A stretch of 64,000 nt of DNA from Coccinella septempunctata (Eukaryota > Arthropoda > Insecta > Coleoptera > Coccinellidae). Every line of letters begins with the position of its first letter. Positions within the stretch are counted from its first letter, which is position 1. The translations under genes and the position numbers were made by a program. The notes under the pieces were generated by a model, which saw only the letters and a program-made list of their open reading frames with translations, was not told the origin of the DNA and ran no database searches. This document shows positions 11,604 through 22,480 of this stretch, one piece after another. Location: assembly GCF_907165205.1 (NCBI RefSeq), contig NC_058194.1:27280856-27344855 (forward strand), read 5' to 3'.

Positions 11604-12172
11604 ACAGATGGATAACTTTTCAGAAATGTCAGTATACTGAAAAAGATGCCTCGCTCCTGCAAGTTTCTTATCAGAGGCATTTTTTATGATTGTTTTAATC
11701 AGCTGGGACACCTTGTGTTAGAGGTTTTGTGACCAAGTAGAAAAATGATGGTTTCAAGTTATCCCTGTGAGTATCATCCGGAAAAACATTGCATAAATAT
11801 ACAGCAAACCTATCTTCTACACCGAACGGCCGCGTTCATATAGACCCCGTAACCTCAAGATAACAATATAAAATGAATTGTTTACAGTTCGGTCACCACG
11901 TTGACGATAAATCATGGCGGTTTTTGCCGTCGCGGATAGATTTTATGGTGGGCCATTGTTACCTATAAAAATACCTATTGTCGAAGTTGTTTTGTGGAGA
12001 AGGCGCAAACGGGAAGAACACGTGACCACATCCTCGGCGACGGCGTCTGGGCGGTTGGGGGGGTTGGGGGGCGATCTACGAACGGTGCCCGAAATGATTT
12101 TATTGCTTTAATGAGACTGTAAAACCCCCCCGTTGGTTTTTGATAACTCCACACGGCTCACTGACTATCCGA
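11604..12172. other. GC-rich region upstream of a possible promoter
   Basis: Contains a 65-codon plus ORF (11914-12111) beginning at a good Kozak ATGG. Its R/E/G-rich, low-complexity peptide resembles no known protein and spans G-tracts. I see no firm gene. The stretch could be the upstream region of the TATA box at 12173. Confidence 0.3.
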
Positions 12173-12180
12173 TATAAATA
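12173..12180 (+). promoter_or_regulatory. Possible TATA box (TATAAATA)
   Basis: TATAAATA lies 70 bp upstream of the ATG at 12243, which opens a short secretory-looking frame. The spacing suits a short 5' leader. No convincing initiator was identified, so the call rests on motif and position only. Confidence 0.3.
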
Positions 12181-12316
12181 CGAGGTCCCATATCCATCGG
12201 AAAGGGATCTCTGGCTGGGGTGGTTTTTACGTGGTTCTTCGGATGTTTTCGGTTTCGATCATTTTCAGCGGGATATTATCTTCCTATGTTTGCGATTATG
12301 AACCTTACCAACGATA

Positions 12317-13607
12317 CGAGGATATATTGAAAAATTCTTAGCCTACTATAGAATCAAACAAAATTTCAATGTCAAAATATTTTATTACTCAACATATTCT
12401 CCTCTTAATTGGATACATTTATTGCAGCGAACTTGCAACGTCTCTAGACCTTTCAAAAAAAATGTTTCTTCTTGCTCTGCAAACCAGACCTCCACAGCTT
12501 TCATTACCTCCTCCTTGGAAGAAAATTTACGTCCTTTTAAACTTTTTTTCAGTTGAGGAAAGAGATGATAGTCGGATGGAGCCAAATCTGGTGAATAAGG
12601 GGGGTGTTCTAGTGATTCAAAACCTAAATCACGAATTTTTTGCATGCCAACATGAGATTTGTGTGCAGGGGCGTTGTCTTGCAAAAACAAAACATCTTTG
12701 GATAGCTTTCCGCGACTTTTTTCTTTAATTTTTTTCCGGAGAGTGGTCAGTAATGTCGAATAGTAATCTCCGGTTATTGTTCTACCCTTATCCAAAAAAT
12801 CAATCATGATTACCCCATGGCAATCCCAAAGAACTGAAGCAAGAACTTTTCCACCAGATTTTTGGACACGAAATTTCTTAGGTCTTGGAGAACCAGAGTG
12901 TCGCCATTCCATCGATTGTTGCTTTGTTTTTGGATCGTAGAAATATACCCAAGTCTCATTCATAGTAAAAATTCGGTTTAAGAAATCTACATCGTTGTCA
13001 AATCGAGCACAGATCGAACGCGATGCTTCTACCTTTGCCCGCTTTTGGTCAACATTCAAACATTTGGGGATCCATTTTGCAGCAATTTTTCTCATGTCCA
13101 AATTGACGTGAACTATGTGATGAACGCGTTCGTATGGAATATTCAGTGCTTCAAATAACCGTTTTAGCCTAATTCGACGGTTTGATAAAATCATGTCATG
13201 AACTGCATCGATACTTTCGGGGACTGACACAGAAACTGGCCTTCCCGATCGGTCATCATCTTCAATGGAAAAGTTACCTCTTTTGAATCTTCCAGTCCAA
13301 TTTTTCACGGTCACATATGAAGACATTGATCACCAAGGGTATTAAGCATATCTTCGTTTAAATTTGCTTACCTCTTAAACCTTTTGAATAGAGATGCTTG
13401 ATGATGGCTCAAGACTCCAATTTTTCGATTTTCACAATTTCGTTGGACATCTCCTGTGTTTGAATTTATTGCGTAACTCTGGTTCATTTTTTTTACCTCA
13501 AACTTCACACTGACACTTCTAATGTGTTATTGTTCGTTGCTATGGTAACGCAATATTTTTTTATGCATGGAACTGGTCTAGGCTAACTAGATATCAATAC
13601 ATCCTCG
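12317..13607 (-). mobile_element. Mariner transposon, copy 1 (1291 bp)
   Basis: The element is bounded by TA dinucleotides at 12315-12316 and 13608-13609. It starts CGAGGATATATTGA and ends TCAATACATCCTCG, imperfect inverted repeats of about 30 bp that extend to the TAGCCTA block. Length and ends are typical of mariner. Four other copies or fragments with the same ends occur in the window. It interrupts a short open frame of the host. The transposase on the minus strand is disabled (see the pseudogene entry). Confidence 0.92.
12385..13326 (-). pseudogene. Mariner transposase, defective (D to N, N-terminal frameshift)
   Basis: A 313-codon open stretch covers most of a mariner transposase, a cut-and-paste DDD enzyme of about 345 residues. 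An HTH region lies near residues 5-85, and the family motifs LQDNAPAH and YSPDLAPSDYHLF are present. The second and third acidic residues, D217 and D252, are 34 residues apart as in the D,D34D signature. The first catalytic Asp is replaced: TMNETW at 121-126, with Asn123 encoded at 12958-12960, where two other copies here have TMDETW. The true N-terminus lies upstream near 13460. It is cut off by a stop after about a dozen codons, a further stop, and a one-base deletion just before the listed start. Catalytically dead by inference. Confidence 0.9.
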
Positions 13608-13700
13608 TATATCCCTCAGGAATATGAAAATGTATTCCAAAATCAATACATTCAAAGATCCATCCTTTTTCGACAGTAGGCTAGAAGTAAAAATAGCCTA

Positions 13701-13760
13701 TATAGGGTACTAATGTCTTTACACTAGATTCTTGAGGTCAAAAGAAACACTTTCTTCCGT
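13701..13760. mobile_element. Fragment of the TACAGGGTG-ended repeat
   Basis: The stretch TATAGGGTACTAATGTC through CTTGAGGTCAAAAGAAACAC matches the first ~65 bp of the element at 55383-56029. The rest of that element is absent. Confidence 0.5.
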
Positions 13761-14593
13761 ATCGTCTGAAAAAGTGATCGAAATGATCAGTCGTAAATGA
13801 ATCCTGAACCTGTAAAGATCACGATGCAGAACCGTATCTACTTTTTCAGGATCTAAGTCCGCAAGGATAACAGTAACTTAACCGATATGCACAGCTCTTA
13901 TCTTTACGACAGGCGAGCGACACAGGATGCAATAGGCCGAACCAGATAACAATCCACGAAGGGGATTAACATATCTAAGACGGTGCGGAAAGGACACATG
14001 AGCGACTTCCCCGGCATCCTGCGGAAGTCCATCAACGATCCCCGAGGACGCTGGAAGGTGATTGCAAACCGGCAGCGAATCCACATTGTTTTCTCTTATA
14101 TGTCTACAAGAGAGGAGACAATAATGCAAAGTCGCCGAAGACGACTTCTGAAGCCATCGGCCATCGATGGTATCGCGGCCCATCTTCTCCGGGGTTCCCT
14201 TTTATAACCTCAGTTTCCTGCGGCCGTTATATCCACAATTGTCGGATCTCCAGTCCGCTTCTGCTGCACCTTCCGTTTTATCTTCTATTTTTACCAGCAG
14301 CGATCCTTCGGCAGGTTCCTTGTTCTCCCCGAGGATCTAATAGCGGTTACGGTTATCGCACTTGTTATAGTTTTCCTCCAGGAAGGTGGCCTATAAACTT
14401 TCCCCAATTTATCTTCGGCAATCGCGAGGACTGATCGCTGATGGAGTCGACAGGACTGTTAGAAGTGGAGATAAGGATTACTTAGAGACCTCATCGATAT
14501 GAGAAACTGTATGTTGGAATATTACAGTTTGTGTACGTGTTGATTGGACTACCAGATCTGACACACCGACTAAAACTGTCTATGATTGACCTA
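13761..14593. other. GC-richer stretch without a supported gene
   Basis: Between 13,880 and 14,400 base composition is GC-richer and ORFs of 60-101 codons overlap on both strands. None shows a domain or splice context. Possibly conserved regulatory DNA. Confidence 0.3.
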
Positions 14594-15443
14594 TACAGGG
14601 TGGTACTTTGACTCGTACAAATATTTTAACAGTAGATTCTTGAGGTCAAACGAAACACTTTTTTTCTATACCATTTTTTCCGATTCGGCCCTGATAGAAA
14701 GATATAGCCATTTTTAGTTAATTTTTTTCATTTTATATTTATATTTATTTTAATTTTATAATATTAATTTTTTTATTTGTCTGTTGGTAGTTGCTTTGTG
14801 TTTTGTTGAGTGAATTCTTGTATTTATATATGTATTTCATTTCTTTACTTTGACCTGTGAAAGCAATTTTTTGTAATTGTTGAAACACCAATAAACTCTC
14901 CCTCTCTCTCTAGTCTTCACAATGGCTGCCATCCCTGGAAAAGCTTCAGAATAACTAGCTATATCTGTGATACTACACATCTTTGTGGATCTTTCAAACA
15001 GAGTTGAATTCAGCCAAAGTACCTAATTACCTATTCCTTTTTAATCTTCGAACATATAAAGAATACTTCTTCTTTACAAAACATTCAAATTTTCATCAGA
15101 TAGCGGCCAACTGAGTTTCAAGAATTGAGTTCTTTGAATTTTTGGTATTTTTATGGTACCTAATGGTTATAATGAGAAAACTGGAAGATGTGCGTGATAT
15201 CTTGTGTTCGAAAAAGATTCATCAATGGATGGAAAACTGTATTCCGAAATTCATTTCATTCGATAAAATCAGTTGTAAGGTTGAACTAAAAATAACATTT
15301 TTTTTATGGTTTTTCAACACCCTGTATCTTTCAAACCGAGTCGACTCGGAGAAAATGGTAAAGGAAAAAGTGTTTCTTTTGACTTCAAGAATCCACTGTT
15401 GAAATATTTGTACGAATCAAAGGTGAATCAGGGTGGGTCTGTA
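14594..15443. mobile_element. TACAGGGTG-ended repeat with a ~190-bp insertion
   Basis: Starts TACAGGGTGGTACTTTGACT and shares blocks with the 55383-56029 element to about 15431. The right end is rearranged (AAAGGTGAATCAGGGTGGG instead of a clean CACCCTGTA). Between about 14733 and 14920 there is sequence missing from the other copies. It is T-rich and ends in an AATAAA-containing stretch with a CTCTCTCT run, as a small retroposed insertion might. Its class is unknown. Confidence 0.6.
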
Positions 15444-16324
15444 TACAGGGTGTATTTGAAAGTGAGGCATTTTCTCAACAGAAGTTAAAACTGGTCAAAA
15501 TGAAGCGTCTCACCAAAAATCACCTATAAAAAACTTCCAAAATGACAAAGTTGAAGAAAAATTGAAAGGGATTACTGAAATAGATCCTAATACGACCCTA
15601 CACAGTTCCTTAGCTGAATTTTATTATCGTAAAGTAGTGGGAAAAAACTCATCTCCTGATTCGACCATGTGGTTTCGTTTAGGATATTGTCTCTTTAGAT
15701 ATTTACGTGGTAATGAAAATGGAAACTTAGGATTGCCGAATTGTTCTCATCATTTTTAGTAACTTACACGATTTTATGAAATGGCTCATTTAGATACCAA
15801 CTGACAGAAGAGACTTAGGACATACAGTTGTGAAAAACAGAATAATACTTCAAAATCTCACAAATGAAATTCGTCTAAATCATTCACGAATTTTTTCACA
15901 ATGGGCATCACAATCTTCTTGTTCGAACATTCCAACAATCTTCGTAAAAATCGGATGAAATGGGGAAACATCACAGCACTTTTTCAACCTAACCAACATA
16001 AGCACTTTCAAGAAACTGCCTCGATTTTCTACATTTTTTTCACCCTAAATTGAGCGGCACAACAATTATGATTCTCTCAAAAGTGACCTGATGCATCTAA
16101 CCCGATGAACTTGATACTGAACCATTCATTGTCCAGCCATATGTTTATGTTCAGTTTCGTTTTTGCGATGCCGGAGTCACCTTCCACAGTCCCGTACTTG
16201 AAATTCAAGGGGTTGTATCTCAGCCATCTTGGATATTTTATATAGGCAATCATTGGTTAAACCACTTATTTTGATGAGGTTTATCTTCTGTCAAAAAAAG
16301 CCTCACCTTTGAAAACACCCTGTA
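15444..16324. mobile_element. 881-bp TA-flanked element with TACAGGGTGT ends
   Basis: The left end TACAGGGTGTATTTGAAAG is mirrored at the right by CTTTGAAAACACCCTGTA. The inverted repeats extend about 40 bp (GTGAGGC ... GCCTCAC). TA lies outside both ends (15442-15443, 16325-16326). Internal short ORFs are not recognised and no DDE motif was seen, so it is probably nonautonomous. It abuts the preceding repeat almost directly. Confidence 0.75.
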
Positions 16325-16326
16325 TA

Positions 16327-19264
16327 ACCCTCTATTTCCATTCTTTTAATGAAGTTGATAATGAGATTTTCTAGAGTTAGCTTCATATGGGCCAATTCTA
16401 ACCTCCTCTGGTGCACATCAGTCACGAGGAATATTCTCAGTAGATTCATAGTCCTTTTAACAAAGTCTACATAGTAATTCATCGATAATAACAATTGTGA
16501 TGATGAGCTTCGAGTCTACAGTGCTCCGTAAAGAGACTTAGAAGACCTCGACTGTGTTGTACATAATTCGAGGCAAATTTCGGAGTATTTGGTGGTCAGG
16601 ACATATTCCTGTTAGAGTGACCTGACCCCTATTGGCTACACCATCTCCCCATCTCCTCTGGAAGCACCTAATAAGAAAAGATCTAGCAGATTCTGTTTGT
16701 TAGCCAAAGCAAAAATGCTTGGACAAAACTTGTAAATGCGAAGCCGTAGATCTAAAATATTCAAAGCGTTGGGTAGCAATTTGATCTCTGTATCCATCCA
16801 TACAACGAAGTGATTATCCAATCAAGAGTCGAATACTACTTTATCTCCCTGGACCTTAACATCCGGAAAACGAACTCGAAGAAATGCCATATTAACCTGA
16901 ATTATAAGGCACTTAATCGAGAGCCTGATTCATTTCATGGGGCTCATCGTAATCACCCATCATTTTTACGGTTTCCCCCAGTGCCAATCATTCCCGAAGA
17001 TGGAAATTGCAAATGTCGTGGACCTTCAGGCCGGGCCCGCAGTGAAATAACATTATTTTCACACTTGTTTGGAAAGGCAACCCCCCGAGCTACCTGATTC
17101 AGGTTATCGCTTCCATATATATTTCCATCGCGCGCTCTGTTTGAACTGCCCATCTTCTCGCATGATTTAAGGCCCTTGGTGGGCCACAACGACGGCCACT
17201 GATAAGGGCCGGGATTGCGAAAGAGCTGACCTGAAACAGTGGAGGTGAAAAAATAATAGCAATATTTTTATAACCTGGGGTAGATAAGGCTCCTCTGGTC
17301 CGGGGTAAATATCAGCCCTTCAGAATTTATCTCTTTGATAAATTCTCATTTATGAGCTGGTTCGTGCCGCGTTCCCGTTTTGGACATATGGGTGTGTGCA
17401 AAATGAATTTTTGGCATATGAAAATGCGCGGAAAGAACGAAAACCTTCACTTTTGTGAGATTGAAAGCAAACTGCCACATGTAGACGATTTCTGGTCAAT
17501 CTTGCCTTGAGTAACACCATTTTGAGTAACCAGCGTATTGCTCAAGGTTTGGAGATTACCGTAAATCTACACAAGATGACGCATTTTCCCAGGCATGCGG
17601 AATTTTCAGCAGGGAAAACATTTTGCTTCCTTTCCTCGTCCAATGAAAAACGAAATGCGAAATTTTTGGATGAAACTGACTCAAAAAGGGGAATTAGTTA
17701 TTACCGAGCATGACTTGGGTTGCCTGACTCTGCTTCGTCAGGCGTTTTTTGACCCAGTCGCTAGCGGCACTTTACGGACAGGATACAAAACTCTGTAGTT
17801 TCGCCGCATTTCTCGCAACATTTGCCAGTTTTTGTGAAATCATCAACTACAAAGTGATATTGATCCACCTTGAGTGGAGTGCCTCGTGTCTTCTCCATCA
17901 CCGAGGTGATAACTACGAAGGTGGCACGGAGCAAGGGTTAGTTCCTTGTTTCCCTTCCCTTTGGAACCCCCTTTCTGCTTCCAAACACTTTGCGACTAAT
18001 CAAGTTACTTTATACATAATATTAAAGATTTATCAAGAATAAGAGTTAATTCAGATGCATACCTTCCGCCGATATGAATATTAGCAAGTATTACGATCTG
18101 AATTGAACTAGACAATTTGCCATCGTCGGGACAACTAAATAGAGAACGTTCCACCGAAGAAGAGCAGATGCTGACCATGGTTTCGGTCTCATTTGAACTT
18201 ACAACTCCTTCTCCGATTGAAAAACGCTTGGAATCGATAGATCCTAATTGAATACTGGTAGTAGCTTCTGAGTATTATCGAGTAGTACACGAGAGCCACC
18301 CAGTATGAAATGAGATCCGGTTCAATCCCCCTCAAGATCGGAACATAAACGAAAACAATGGCATATACCCATATTTCCTTTAATTCCGTACGCTGGTCTG
18401 CTTATTGCAGACAACATGCATGTAAGAATCGAGAAGGTGGGAGCATGTTCAGGAAAGAGGAAAACTCAGACTTTCTGAACATCTAGCTTGATCAGGGGTT
18501 TCTATTCGGAAAAAATAGATGGCAGTTTTATTAAACTGAATCTTTTTAGGATTGTTGTTCAAACATTCCCTCCGAAAACGTTGATTTCAGGATAACCTCA
18601 CAAGTTTTCAAATATAGCATGTGCAAACCTCAAATCAATCACTTCATTCCTCGTCGTGAACGTGCAAATCTGAATTGCAAGTTTTCTTGTCGCCTGACTC
18701 TCGATTCTTGCATCGTATGCATATCCAGAAGATACCTCAGCCCCTCGCATCATATGTAGCTCCAAGGAATCCAATTTCTTGATTTACTGCCTTCGACAGC
18801 CATGTGATAACCCACTTTCGTGGCAACAGCACGGGAGTTCTTTATCAGTGCCATCGAACGTAATCTACACATAGAAGTCGACCAGTCCGGTGAGATTACA
18901 TTTTTACGAGATTCGCGTTTGCCATTTTGGAATTCACCGGATCGTATGACGTAATACCTAGTCATTTTCTAGGATTGCTTAGGTTGTAAATGGAGCTAGT
19001 CAACAGGAAAATGCTGAGGATCAACTGGATGTTTTCAAGTCTGAGAATAATTTATGGATGGATTTTTTGGAGGAAACTTGCGATTTTTCCGCAGTCTTTA
19101 GGAGTTAAAGACACCTGACTAATATCATCTGTCACTTCTATCGAGATGGTCCATATTCGGGCACACAAATGATCTCTATTGGCTCAGTTTTCCCTTAAGA
19201 TTCTCAAGAGAGGGGGAAAATACCCTCTGGGCGCTGGGTCAGGTTGAGCTTATCAGGCTGACAC
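16327..19264. other. No gene supported; GC-richer segments
   Basis: About 16,900-17,250 and 17,480-18,000 are GC-richer, with overlapping chance ORFs of up to 97 codons and no recognised domain. A ~60-bp segment at about 18154-18215 (AGATGCTGACCATGGTTTCGG) resembles one at about 40862-40925, indicating a small unnamed repeat. Confidence 0.3.
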
Positions 19265-20440
19265 TCATTCATTCATTCATTCATTGCTGTATCCCGTTAC
19301 CGGGAATGAATCTACAAAAAACAGAACAGGCTTATCATTTCTTAGGGCTAATTGCGACTGTGTACCCTCCTGTGACTGAAGAGACCCAACTGTGACCTAC
19401 AGATCCTTCCACACTCCGTGCATGGATAGTCACCAACCAGATCTGGCCGCCGCTGTATTCTTCTCGAGTCTTCATTTTAACTGTGGACCAAAGACCTCCA
19501 CTGCGATCTGTGTAATGCTAGTTGTTCCCAGTTATGATTGGCATTAACTCATTTTAGGGATTGATTCAACCGCTTATACTGGCCTCCTGGTTTCCGGACT
19601 TCCTCTGTCAATTCGCCATACAGAGCTATTTTGGGGAGTCTTGTGTCTTGCATGCTCAGAATGTGTACACTCCATCTGAGTCGGGCCCTCGTTACTTGAG
19701 TCTCAATTGTCGTACAACTCGCGCGTTGCAAGACTTCTGCATTCGAAACTTTGTGGAACCATCTGATGTGCATTATTTGTCTTAGATGACGTTGTTGCGT
19801 TTGTTCAAGGTGTTTAATATGTTGCCTGTAGGGCGTCCAGCTTTCGCTTCCGCAAAGAAGCGTTGGGAGGACCACTGCTTTGTAAACAGCTGTCTTGGTC
19901 TTCAGATTGGGGTCGTGATTTTGAAACACTCTGTCCTTTAGCTTCCAGAATGCCCGTAATGCCGAATTGATACGGTTGTGTATTTCCGTGTCCAGGTTAG
20001 CCCTAGTATTTATAAAGCTTCCCAAGTATTTGAACTGCTCGACCTGTTCTAGAGTTTCATTCTCCATGCTGATATCTGTTTGAAGGCTTTCTGGCAGACT
20101 TACCAGGATTTTGGTTGTTGATTACATTATGCTGTATTCTAGCAGTGTATGGAGGCACTCGCACACTGCTAAGATTTTTTGGGTACACCTAGGCGTCCCA
20201 TGATTTTCCAAAGCGCTCTCCGATTCAGCGAGTCGAATGTCTTACTTAAATCGATGTAGGCTGTATAGATCCTTGACTGTTGTTCACCGGCCTTCTCTTG
20301 CAGCTCTCGCAGTGTGAAAATTAGGTCCACCGGTCAAAAGCCGCACTGGGATTCAGGTAATAGCTTTTCTAAGAGTGGACAGTGGGACATGCTACCAAAC
20401 TAACTATATCATTCGGTACATTTGGTGGATTGTTCAAGAA
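19265..20440 (-). mobile_element. LINE-like retrotransposon, copy A, internally deleted
   Basis: The 3' end is the ATTC/GAAT tetramer run at about 19265-19284. Minus-strand coding relics follow. The C-terminal region with a zinc-finger relic (about 19330-19450) precedes, in coordinate order, the 172-codon open part (19549-20067). An earlier RT segment matching LLPESQCGF and IYTAYIDLS lies at 20150-20360. Sequence from ILVS to ARIQH, including the catalytic YxDD box, is missing at about 20115-20130 compared with copy C. The 5' boundary is uncertain. This copy cannot encode an active enzyme. Confidence 0.8.
19549..20067 (-). pseudogene. LINE copy A, C-terminal ORF2 fragment
   Basis: 172 codons of the region downstream of the RT palm, including FKYLGSFINTRANLDTEIH and TQQRHLRQIMHIRW. 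The same region occurs in copies B, C and D at high identity. The frame ends early (LNQSLK then stop) compared with copy B, where it continues into a zinc finger. A fragment, not a host gene. Confidence 0.85.
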
Positions 20441-20790
20441 AAGTTCTGTGAGGATGACGCAGTCACGTATGGCTATGTGGTACTCAGTTTGCACTACCCT
20501 TGAGCCTTCCTTGGCCAGAACATCTGTAGTTCATAGCTTCTGAATAAATAGTCTCCTGGTACTCATATAAGTTGCGTATTCTAATTAAGAAAGAAAAGTG
20601 ATTGATAGAGATTATGTATAAATCAATCTGCACTAGATGTACGGTTATATCTCACATACCTAGTATCACCGTCGTGTTCTTCAACGACCGAAGAGTCCAC
20701 GCATACAACAAGTGCCCCACATAAATCCGTTTCGGATAAATTTCCACGAAAATACTTGGGGGTCCTCTAAAAACGCGATCGAGCACTCAC

Positions 20791-20897
20791 TTAGTGTCCC
20801 AGCCGTCCGGCGAAATATAGCCTTGCGAAAAATATTCGTTATCGAACATCCTTTTGAAGTACCATTCATCTCCGACGGAGCAGTCCTCGTGCGCCAT
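20791..20897 (-). CDS. Candidate first coding exon of an unidentified gene
   Basis: On the minus strand ATGG at 20897 (Kozak-like context, in-frame TGA two codons upstream) opens 35 codons starting MAHEDCSVGDEWYFKRMF and ending YISPDGWDT plus two bases. It stops at a good donor, TAA|GTGAGT, at 20790. The acidic and aromatic composition differs from noise ORFs. Longer overlapping ORFs on both strands here (20712-21068 plus; 20681-20956 minus) use other frames. I do not recognise the protein. The next exon would lie at lower coordinates and was not found, possibly beyond LINE copy A. Support is splice signal and composition only. Confidence 0.4.
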
Positions 20898-21420
20898 GCA
20901 TCATACAGGGTCCACAATGCACGTGTTGAATGTGAAATGTTCCCCGGTATTTTCATTAAGGGTTGTGTGATGAATGGTGGAGGAAGCGGTCAAAACCATT
21001 ATTGCCTTTATTGCGTCCAGCGAGTGCAGGCAGACGGTTCTACTGCGACATTTGCCAACTTAATTTAAAGACGATGTGCACCGGCATACCTTGGACGTCG
21101 TCTACAGAGTAAATGGAATTCCTGCATGTGTACCCGTTCTGCGGCATTATTAATTGCATCCTCGTTCCTCCTAGGTGAAATAAACGGTTCTTCTGAAATA
21201 TTAATCCCGTTTTTATTGGACTGTCCCCGTCTGGAGTTTAATTGTTCAGATCAGATGGACTGGGAACTGTCCCACTGATGTAGGATATGAGGTTTCGTGA
21301 GAATTTCATATCATTGTAAAGAATAATGCTGCAAATAAGAAATTCACTCTTCGGGTGTATAGATATTTTGAAGGGGAAAACAAAATCATTTCTTGATACG
21401 CGTAACTCATCATCGTGGAT

Positions 21421-22480
21421 CTAAATGTGATACATATTCTGAAAGAGCAACTCGTCTAGTAGTAAATCTGAGAATTTCATCCATTTCGGCACAACCGTTC
21501 GGTCTTGAGGAAGTTTCAATTGACCCCATCTTTTTGGGAATGTATCGATGGTCAATTTGCGAGTAGTTTTTCTTCCAGGAATATTATCGTAGATCTTAAT
21601 GTGATACATATTCTGAAAGAGCAAATCGTCTAGTAGTTAATCTGAGAATTTCATCCATTTCGGCATAACGGTTCGGTCTTGAGGAAGTTTTAACTGACCC
21701 CATCTTTCTGGGAATTTTTCGATGGTCAATTTACGAGTATTTTTTCTTCCAGGAAAATCATTGTAAATATGAATGTGATACATATTCTGAAGGAACAACT
21801 CGTCTAGTAGTAAATCTGAGAATTTCATCCATTTCGGCAAAACCGTTTGGTCTTGAGGAAGTTTCAACTGACTTCATCTTTTTGGGAATTTTTGATGGTC
21901 AGTTTGCGAGTAGTTTTTCTTCCAGGAAAAGCATTGTAGATCCTAATGTGATACATATTCTGAAAGAGCAACTCGTCTAGTAGTAAATCTGAGAATTTCA
22001 TCCATTTCGGCACATCCATTTGGTCTTGAGGAAGTTTCAACTGACCCCATCTTTCTGGAAATTTTTCGATGGTCAATTTGCGAGTAGTTTTCCTTCCAGG
22101 AAAATTATCGTAGATCTGAATGTGATACATATTCTGAAAGAGCAACTCGTCTAGTAGTAAAATTGAGAACTTCTCAACCGTTCGGTCATGAGGCAGGTTT
22201 AACTAACCTAACCCTTGCCTAATTGGCAATTTTTTGATGGTCAATTTGAGAGTAGTTTTTCTTCCAGGAAAATCATTGTAGATCCAAATGTGATACCTAC
22301 TCTGGAAGAGCAACTCGTCTAGTAGTAAATCTGAGAATTTCATCCATTTCGGCACAACCGTTCGATTTTCAGGGAGTTTCAACTGATCCCATTTTTAGAG
22401 GAATTTTTCGATGGTCAATTTGCGAGTAGTTTTTCTTCGAAGAAAATTATTGTAGATCTGAATGTGATAAATGTGACTAT
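21421..22480 (-). repeat. 174-bp tandem repeat, six units, near-open frame
   Basis: CTCGTCTAG or a close variant recurs at 21451, 21625, 21799, 21972, 22146 and 22314. The spacing is 174, 174, 173, 174 and 168 bp. 174 is 58 codons, and on the minus strand one frame is open through most units, giving a repeated peptide with KWMKFSDLLLDELLFQNMYHI-like and FPGRKTTRKLTI segments. The frame is broken by a TAG at the end of the first unit, a TTA to TAA change near 21637, a 1-bp deletion near 21890, and degeneration in the fifth unit. Either a satellite that happens to be open or the remains of a repeat-protein exon. No family recognised. Confidence 0.85.

Larger units (their letters stand above)
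12243..13679 (+). pseudogene. Secretory-looking small ORF split by a mariner
   Basis: ATG at 12243 opens a frame whose first 16 residues are hydrophobic (MFSVSIIFSGILSSYV), followed by a Cys and Tyr/Gln-rich residues. At codon 25 the frame runs into the mariner at its TA target (12315-12316). If the mariner and one TA are ignored, the frame continues from 13610 for 22 more codons, again Tyr/Gln-rich, to TAG at 13677-13679. The total is 47 codons. The composition matches on both sides of the insertion, which supports one original reading frame. An alternative is that the AG at about 12267-12268 is a splice acceptor. Short length keeps confidence low. Function unknown. Confidence 0.35.

Noticed and set aside
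12369..12728. 119-codon plus-strand ORF
   Set aside because: Antisense shadow of the mariner copy 1 transposase.
18300..18340. GGTTCAATCCCC as a tRNA T-arm
   Set aside because: No matching acceptor stem, D-arm or anticodon arm could be placed around it.
20712..21068. 118-codon plus-strand ORF opposite the candidate exon at 20791-20897
   Set aside because: Length arises in GC-richer sequence. The minus-strand frame with start and donor is the better-supported reading, and both cannot easily be right.
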